From NCBI GenBank assembly GCA_003952965.2, contig CM025852.1, positions 11,714,353-11,778,352 of the forward strand: a DNA stretch of 64,000 nt, written 5' to 3'. Below the pieces are notes generated by a model. It was not told the origin of the DNA and did no database searches. It worked only from the letters and a program-made list of their open reading frames with translations. A program made the position numbers and the translations under genes. This DNA comes from Morella rubra. Its lineage: Eukaryota; Streptophyta; Magnoliopsida; Fagales; Myricaceae. Position 1 is the stretch's first letter, and each line of letters opens with the position of its first letter. Shown here in pieces: positions 56,878 to 64,000 of this stretch.

Positions 56878-58124
56878 GCTATTGTTGAAAATATGCCTTC
56901 AAAATCAGTTATTAGAATAATTACAAGATAATTATTTCTTTCATTGTCATGTATATTTAATACTTGTTATGTATAATATTATAACATAAGATGTTACACA
57001 GTTATATTATTAAGTGAAATTGTAGAAAAGTCATGCCAATGATTAATGAATCAAAAGGCGGGAGGATGACTTTTTGGTTTCTTGTTCACTTGACAGTTGT
57101 TCTATACCGAGGTACATACTTATATATAAATAGGTCTACATTCATTGTGTCTCTATTAAATAGGATAATGGACTCCCTCGTTGAGGTAATGACCTTAAGC
57201 AAACGAGTGGGTGCACTAAAAGAATACATGCACTGAACAAGATCAAATATGAATATCTTCTAGAAGTGATCACTGATGTTGAGAAGGTATTCAGCACAAT
57301 TAGTTTATTAGATCTTAGACCTAATAGGTTTATACAGGTTTGTTTGTTGTATATTTGTGCTTTGATTGAGTCATGTGGTGATGATCTTTCTAGGTCAATC
57401 CAAACAACATTGGGTCTTTTACATGATACATAGGCTTGTATAGATGCTCAACAAGGAATCCATCAGTCTCTTTGTGAAACAATATATTCAGTATACCTGT
57501 ATAGAGTTGGACTTGGAAAGAAATCACTGATCAGTGGACTTTTGAGAAATATTTTTGAAATTAATATATATATATATTATATTTATTTGTGAAATTGTTT
57601 TATTTTGAGAGTTTACGAGAGTTTGAGCTTATATGAGCTAAAGACTTAATCAGTGATATTATTTTGGTTCTATTAGCTCATTTAGAATATTATATGGTGG
57701 AAGGATAAATAAACAAATAATTGTTAGCAAAAGGAATTTCACAAAAATAGTCCCACCATCTCGGGCATCAATTGTGATATTTTAATAGACATGATCACAA
57801 TTTGTAGAAGCCTATAAATTCGGAATACAGAATATAAGGGAGTTAATGAAAAAGAGTTTTTCATGATGATCCTACAGCCGAGATTTGAGATCCCTAAAGA
57901 TCTCACGCATAAGCACTATTGAAGCTCTGATTAAACCATTATAAATAGCTCAAAATTTAATTTGAGAGGTGAAAAAGTCATTTTACGTGAGAATTGTTCT
58001 CTCTCTAAAAACTCTCTCTCTTGAGTTCACTCTCTCAAGAACTGTATGCATGGATCTGAAAGAGGCTGAACGCTTGGATTGCTTGATTTCAACGATCAAA
58101 TTCCGCTGCGAATCTTACAGCAAT
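56878..58124. mobile_element. probable copia solo LTR, 1237 bp
   Basis: The stretch 56883-58119 begins TGTTGAAAATATGCC and ends CCGCTGCGAATCTTACA, both typical of one group of plant copia LTRs. It is flanked by gctat (56878-56882) and gcaat (58120-58124), a 5-bp duplication with one mismatch. No primer site or coding sequence adjoins. Orientation by its ends is plus. Confidence 0.6.
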
Positions 58125-58814
58125 GTGGCTAACGGCAAAATTTATTCAATCACATAATAAAGGCACAGAACCTATTACAAGGCATGGATGGCTGAAATTG
58201 AAAGTAATAGATAATACTGACCAATTTTCGTCATCTCGATGGCTTGCGAATGTTTTGTCGATGAGGGTTTTCATGGAATGTGACCGAAGGTTGTAGGACT
58301 GTAGAAAACCCACCAAAAAACGGAGAATCAACACATATGAGGTACAAAACCAAAACTGAAGCATGGATGCCATAGTAGTGCTAGAGCCATGTCAAACACT
58401 AATATTAGACAGACGCAATCAATCCGAAGCATGAATTAATGGACTGTTTCGATTGCAGCATTAAAATCACAACCTCTAAAGTCAGTGCTTGAATGTGATA
58501 GTGCATATGAACTACTGATAAGCATGAGCATCTATTGGTTTTGCAAACAATGAACATACACCTAAGTAACCATGGGCTATAGTTTTGGGGTACAAACAAA
58601 ATAATTGTGGCCTATACTTTATGTGTAGAACCAATTACCCCAAATCGCATGCAGTGGCAGAAGAAAAAAGCCTATTCAATTGTAACAAGTAATGGACAAT
58701 GTCTGGGCTATATTGGTTGAAGTTCACAGAGGCATAAGGTCGAACATTGTTAATGAAAAAAATGTGAACAATTTTGTGAAGAGGTAAATATCCGCGCAAT
58801 ATAACACTTAAAAG

Positions 58815-59615
58815 AAGGGATTCGGATGGGCAAAAATTCCGATAAGAATCGGAATTTCATGTTCCACTTCCGATTCTGGAAATCCTATTCCGATTCCGAC
58901 ATATACCATAATTAGAACCGGAAGTCATATTTGACAATTTCCGGAACCGGAAATTTTGGCAGAATTACCGGAAATTTCAGTTTCGATTTTTATTAAAAAA
59001 AATAAAAAATAAAAATAGTGCTCAAAATAAATTATAACATATGAAATTTGATTGAATGTTTATTTTAGAATCTATATTTTAGATGAATATTTTACATATG
59101 TTATTAATTTATTATGAATAACTAAAAAATAACGAAATTTCTGGTTCCATTTTTTTTTTTTTAAAAAAAAGACTTAAAATAAAGTATAACATATGAATTT
59201 TGCTTGAATGTTTACATTAGAATCTAGATTTTGGATGAATATTTATATTTATTGTTAATTTATGATGATGAATAACAAAAAAATATGTTCACATGCTGAA
59301 TCTATATATACTTTATTTTAGAATGAATATAACATAAAAAAATTCGGTTCAAAAAACGATATGTTATGCTGAATCTATATATACTTATTTTAGAACTGGA
59401 AGTCCGGACCCCAAAAAAATATGTCAAAAAAAGTCCACATGCTGAACCAGAATTTTCGGTTCCAATTTCGAAAATTCCGATTCTGTTCTAGTTCTATTCC
59501 AGTAAAATATTGGAATAAAACTGAAACAAAAAAATTGCATTCCGATAAATACCAGAATGAAACCAGAATTGGTCATTCTAATTCTATCCGTTCTGGTACC
59601 CACCCTTATTCGCAA
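58815..59615. mobile_element. hAT-like MITE of the same family as at 2979 and 4928
   Basis: The left end ggatgggcaaaaattccg and right end gttctggtacccaccctta correspond to the termini of the MITEs in region 1. The inside has the same ggaattcc / aaccgg-type inverted patches and a duplicated part (gaatgtttatttta at about 59055, gaatgtttacatta at about 59207). It is longer (about 0.8 kb) through internal duplication. The target duplication is unclear. Confidence 0.55.
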
Positions 59616-59619
59616 TAAA

Positions 59620-62600
59620 CGTTGGACCTGGAATGCGTTGTGGGAGCCGTGGTAAGTGTTAATGGGGAAGACAACAGTCAAGGCTGGCGGGTGCATGAAT
59701 CCTAGCTGTCGGGACTATATTGAATTGGGTTAGTGGAAAGTTATTAGGGGAGAATGTGGCAAGAGGATGGTTGTGGGGTATTTGATCGGCAATTGGATAA
59801 GCAGGCGCCATAATAAATTTGCATTAATGGTGGAGGGCATCAACGACAGTACGAATGGAGGAAGGAGAGGGAGAGAAGGGTGCAGCCTTATACCCAATGA
59901 ATAAGGGCTACAGTTTTATGGAGACGAAAGATTTTTGTGTTTTGTACCATAGTATGGAAGACTATAGACATCGGTTGACGTGGGTTGTCATCATCACAGC
60001 AGGTATATTTTAAACTTTTTAATAGCAGTGAAAAAAGGTGCAGAAATTTGGGTTTAGACCATGGATTGAATCGCGAAACCAGAATCAGAAGCTATTTCCA
60101 AATAAGGTTTTATGGGCTCCAAGCTCAACTTCTATTAATAAAAAAAAAGTAGCTTCAAATAAGCGTAAGAATTTCAAAAAGTTTAAAGAAGATTGCAGCT
60201 TATTTTTTCCTTTCTTAGGTTAAAATTAAACATAAAAGTCTATTAAAAAAATAAAATAGAAAATTTGGGCCTTAGCAGCCGCTTAGGTTGTCTGATTCAT
60301 GTGGGGAAAATATATACATATGCATTCATTCATCGTTTTATTTTTCTTTTTGGTAACTTTTTCATAACAATTTAGCTGTCTAGCATGCATTATTATTATT
60401 TTTTTTTAGGTCATCGTATATCATACAACTTTTTTCAAAAACAAAGCCAAAATTTTGCTTTGAAAGAAATGCAGGATCATACTCTCCTTTACTTTCCTAT
60501 ACTTTGCAATTTCACCTCACAATTTTCATACAAAAAGCAATCAATCTTCAATCCTAGTCTGGGTCTCGATAAGCCATAAGGTACTGATCGAGCAGTATTA
60601 CAATTGGACCCTGATCGAGCTGTCCCCTCCTCCACCGATGGCCCACTGGTTCCTAGATGTGCCGCCCCCGGACTCTTTCTTCCCAAACAGTATTGGGGGC
60701 GAGTCTGATTATAAATTTACTTTCTCCTTTTCTGACATATTTATTTTCAGCAGCTATCCAGGTTGTATATATATTTTGGTCAGTTTACTTTGGTAGTTTG
60801 AATCGGACTCAGTGTGGGCTCAAGTTTTTTCTTATGGTCTAGATATCCTTTTGGAAATCTCGAAGCAAAGGATTAAATATTAGAATCTTCTCCTGTTAGT
60901 TTATTTATTTTCTATCTATTTTAGCCAGCCCAGTTATTGCTTTACAATTTTCTTACCCATACCTTGATTTTTTTTTTTTTGGTCTATTTCCATGAATGTA
61001 TCTTTGTAATTACTTATATTAAGAGAACTAAAATTCCCACACTCGCGTGATCATTAATTTTATTCTTTTTTTTTTTAGAATTTTAAATTGCTTCTGTAAA
61101 TTTATTTATTGGTGTGTCTAAAGCTCTTGATATACAACCTTATTCAATAACGCTTTCTTATGATTAGTAATAAATTGAACTATCTCTAGCTTGTTGGATT
61201 ACTCGTCACCTATATAGTTTAGTTAACGTTTTATTACTATAACAAGAGCTTTGAATTTAATACAAACAGAGTCAAAAATAAAATAAAAATTAGAAATTCT
61301 GTTTTAAAAATAGAGTTAATTATGTTTTGTTCTCTTTTTACAAGAAGTCCTTTGATTTTCACTTTGATCCTACGTAGTCATAGGTTTTATTATCAATATC
61401 AAAAAGTATTATGATCACATTTTGTTAAAAAATTTAAATTAAACGGAATGCCACATCACCCCAATAACAAAATGCCATGTGTCTCTTTTAACACCTATTC
61501 AATGTCACATCAACTACTTACATCCACATCCATGTAAAAAAAATTGAAATTTAAATAAAATTAATAAAAGTATTAAACCGTCCAAAAATGAAATCGAATT
61601 AAAACAAGTAATAAAAAGGAATAGCCAAAAAAACTTAAAAAGTGAAAAAAACAATGAATACAAAAACGATTATGAAAATTAAAAAAAAAATCAAAAGTAA
61701 GAGATATTAATTAAAATAAAGAAGAAACTAAAATTAAAAAAAAAAATACTTCACATCATGCTAAATAAAAAATAATTCCTAGAATAAAATTAAAAAAAAA
61801 TTAAAAAACTAAAACATAAGGAGGGATAACCCTCCAATATGTCTCGCTAGCAGAGTGGCTCACGACCACCCTTCATGAGTAGCCCAGCAAGGGTGGCTAG
61901 GCTCCACCCCATCATGATTCGCCGTGAGCAACCTCATAAAAAGTGGGTAAGGCGCAGTCCCTTGCCCTTGACAGTTCATGCCCCAAGAGGAGGGAACTAT
62001 TCCACCACTACCACCACCCATCTGATTTCGGGACACAGGTTGGCTAGGTGGGGCCGGCTTGTTAATTAAAACCCAACTTCATCAAAAGTCTGTTTTTTGT
62101 ATGATCATTGTCAAACATCCCAAATTAAGCACCTTGAGCTCATATCCGACAAGCTTGACTATGTTTTGTGATTTACCTTTTTGATTTTCTTTTCTACTCC
62201 TCTAACTTGTAACCCACCTCCATCTTCAAGCAAATATAATGATAATAATAATCAGTTTCTCTTCAAAAATAAAGAAAATTTCCTTTCTCTATTCTCTAAT
62301 AATAATGTTTTTATTAGGTATATGTTATATTTTATTAATTTTTATAAAAATTTGTGAAAAGTTGGGAGTGCCATTGAAAGATGTTTAATTTATGATTTTA
62401 TTTTCATTGGAAGTACGTGGAGAAGTGTTGAGATACATTATTTGATAATTTTATGAAAAAAATATTAAAGTTTTATGAAAAATGAGTATAGATGATTTTT
62501 TTAATTTTTTTATATTAAAAAGTGCTGTAGTCTGTGAAAAAGTATAAATAGAATGATTTGATTTTAAAAAGGTCAAAATTTTGGATTTTTGTTGTTTGGA

Positions 62601-62780
62601 AATTAAAACTTTTGAACCAGATTTGTTTTAGCTCGGTGCATGTAAAATGAGTGCCCAAATAATTACCTAAAAAAAATCAAAACTTTCAAAATTAAATTTT
62701 GTTTTCTAAAAAGTAAGAAAATTTTGTGTAAACCAATATTTGTAAATATAAGTATAGCACTGTTTGTTGCCGTTTCGTTG
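59620..62780. other. AT-rich spacer, no gene recognised
   Basis: A GC-richer patch (60580-60710) and another with ggtggc / gccacc inverted bits (61850-62060) may be transposon scraps. The rest is A/T runs. A poly-T stretch near 60971 and A-rich near 61680 add low complexity. Confidence 0.4.
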
Positions 62781-62875
62781 GATTCTACTTCTAACAGTCT
62801 CCCCATTCATCGCCGGCTGAGGAAAGCAACTCGCACATATTAAAGTGGAGTCGCCCTTAGACAATTATTTTCAAG

Positions 62876-62936
62876 TAGGGTTTTTAAGATTAGGTGTAGC
62901 CACGCTGTCACCTCTCTGCCGCATTGGCTAGGGTTT
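62876..62936 (+). promoter_or_regulatory. two telo boxes upstream of the RGG-type gene start
   Basis: TAGGGTTT occurs at 62876-62883 and 62929-62936, complement of the AAACCCTA telo box that is enriched in plant promoters of translation-related genes. A third copy (63062-63069) lies in the leader. Confidence 0.55.
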
Positions 62937-63043
62937 TGTTTAGCTCCCCAGATTTCCTCTTAACTTTCCCTCAACTTCCCCACCCTTTCAATTCCATTTT
63001 CTCTCTTCTCAAGCATAACATTTATCTCTCGGATTGATTTTTC

Positions 63044-63064
63044 ATGGAGCCGAGTAAGCAGTAG
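63044..63064 (+). CDS. short upstream reading frame in the leader
   Basis: ATG GAG CCG AGT AAG CAG TAG encodes six residues and ends 60 bp before the main start. Its stop overlaps a telo-box sequence. It may damp translation of the main frame, which is inferred. Confidence 0.35.
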   Translation: MEPSKQ

Positions 63065-63124
63065 GGTTTCGTTGGCATTGTAGAGCTCATCAAGTTTGGG
63101 TTTCTCGATTGGGAGCGTAAACTA

Positions 63125-63286
63125 ATGGCAACCATGAACCCTTTCGACCTACTGGGTGACGACGACAACGAGGACCCTAGTCAACTCCTCGCAGCTCAGG
63201 AGAAGCTAGCGCTGCCAAAGAAACCCCAAGCTCCTGCTCAACCCGCCGCTCAGCCCGCGAAGCCGGCTAAACTGCCCTCCAACTAA
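63125..63286 (+). pseudogene. N-terminal part of an RGG-repeat / HABP4-type RNA-binding protein, ends early
   Basis: The start MATMNPFDLLGDDDNEDPSQ, then an Ala/Pro/Lys-rich linker ending KPAKLPSN and a TAA, matches the conserved N-terminus of plant RGG nuclear RNA-binding proteins (RGGA group), which bind mRNA and ribosomes. In the family the KLPSKPxPP motif runs on into RGG repeats; here the reading stops right at that point after 53 residues. No splice donor precedes the stop in a fitting place. It is either a truncated copy or a real gene with a small indel at this spot; the remaining exons would lie beyond or are absent. Confidence 0.6.
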
Positions 63287-64000
63287 GCTCGGCAAATGAT
63301 TTTGCTGGTCTAGGTACAGAGACGTTTAAAATTGATTTTCAAGGCGCCTTGTGTGTTGCGGTTTGTTAAACCTTGATATTGTGCTAAACTCCCGCCCCGT
63401 CACCCGCCTGCTCTGCGTATAGGATAAGCTCGTTTATTCTCTCTGTTTGGCAAGGTCCCCGAGTTAATTTAATAAATTGTTGGTTTGTTTTTTAATTGCT
63501 ATATGCAGCTTCGTGCAATATCGGCTGATTTTTTTTGGGTTGGGGTCTATTGGTTCAGTTACTTGGCAATTGTTGTCGTATTAGTTATTTGAATTTGTAT
63601 GATTGTCTTTGTACATAAGCTTTTGTATTTTACGGTCGTGCGATATGGATCTTTTTACCTGAGGCGTGTTCTCGTTAATTGTGCATTTTTGTTGCGGTTT
63701 GGTAACATGAAACTGCATATGCAGCTGTGTGATATTTTCGGATTGGGGTCTATTTTAACACAATAGGTTTGTTGAAAATTGTGTTCATTACAGATTGTAT
63801 TGGTGTAATAATATTTACATAATTAAAAATTTTAACAAAATTTTAATGAAATTTTATTAAAATTTTACCTTTACAAACATACATCAAAATTTTACTTTTA
63901 CTTTTATCTCATTCACCAATTCCAATACCACCTCTTTTTTAACACCAATAAACAATTTTATTAAAATTTTACATCCAAACACTATGTTAGTATTATGTTT
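63287..64000. other. sequence after the RGG-type fragment, intron-like or spacer
   Basis: The first about 130 bp are GC-balanced and the rest is T-rich, with repeated phrases (gcggtttg, tatgcagctt / atgcagctgtgtgatatt). No second exon is visible up to the window end. Confidence 0.35.

Noticed and set aside
1..64000. Search for a CRISPR-like array
   Set aside because: The only regular repeats are the 162-bp minisatellite and the large tandem units; there are no short repeats with unique spacers.

Overview
The window is AT-rich plant nuclear DNA, most likely from a eudicot. The evidence is Ty1/copia and Ty3/gypsy retrotransposons primed by initiator tRNA-Met, hAT-like and Mutator-like MITEs, GT-AG introns, and relatives of plant proteins (a cadmium-induced AS8-like protein, a plant FAD monooxygenase, a MYB/SANT-like protein, the N-terminus of an RGG/HABP4-type protein). 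Nothing looks bacterial; there is no operon or CRISPR. Two contigs are joined by a placeholder gap of exactly 1000 N (33524-33523+1000).

Region 1 (about 0.6-19.1 kb) is an old, decayed tandem array with units of about 0.7-1.2 kb. Each unit carries, on the minus strand, a 63-nt tRNA-Glu-like sequence that has lost its D arm, followed by an oligo-T tract, with a GGCCCA / TGGGCT motif pair about 70-75 bp further on. Six copies are full length and four are broken. A block of several units (about 5.6-9.1 kb) was duplicated again as about 11.5-18.8 kb. A 4571-bp copia element, with unusual TA...TA LTR ends and a perfect TTGGG target duplication, then inserted into the second block; the paralogous empty site is present near 7.17 kb. 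hAT-like MITEs sit at the same position in two units and are absent from others.

Region 2 (about 20.0-32.9 kb) is scrambled. It holds blurred direct and inverted copies of region 1, including an inverted copy of the copia locus with its original flank, riddled with small indels. I read most of it as unpolished or misassembled contig-end sequence and call no genes in its noisy parts.

Region 3 (34.5-64 kb) is clean. It holds one convincing five-exon minus-strand gene for a 251-residue glycine-rich protein (35547-40260) and one small single-exon tail-anchored-type membrane protein (43659-43922). It also has the broken tail of a FAD monooxygenase gene, a pair of nested Mutator-like MITEs with perfect 9-bp target duplications, a mosaic of gypsy fragments (45.6-51.4 kb), a 162-bp minisatellite, a MYB/SANT-like pseudogene, a probable copia solo LTR, another hAT-like repeat, and at the right edge the telo-box promoter and first coding segment of an RGG/HABP4-type gene that hits an early stop.

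The genes do not form a pathway. The most unusual content is the tandem family of D-arm-less tRNA-like units; whether it is expressed cannot be told from sequence.
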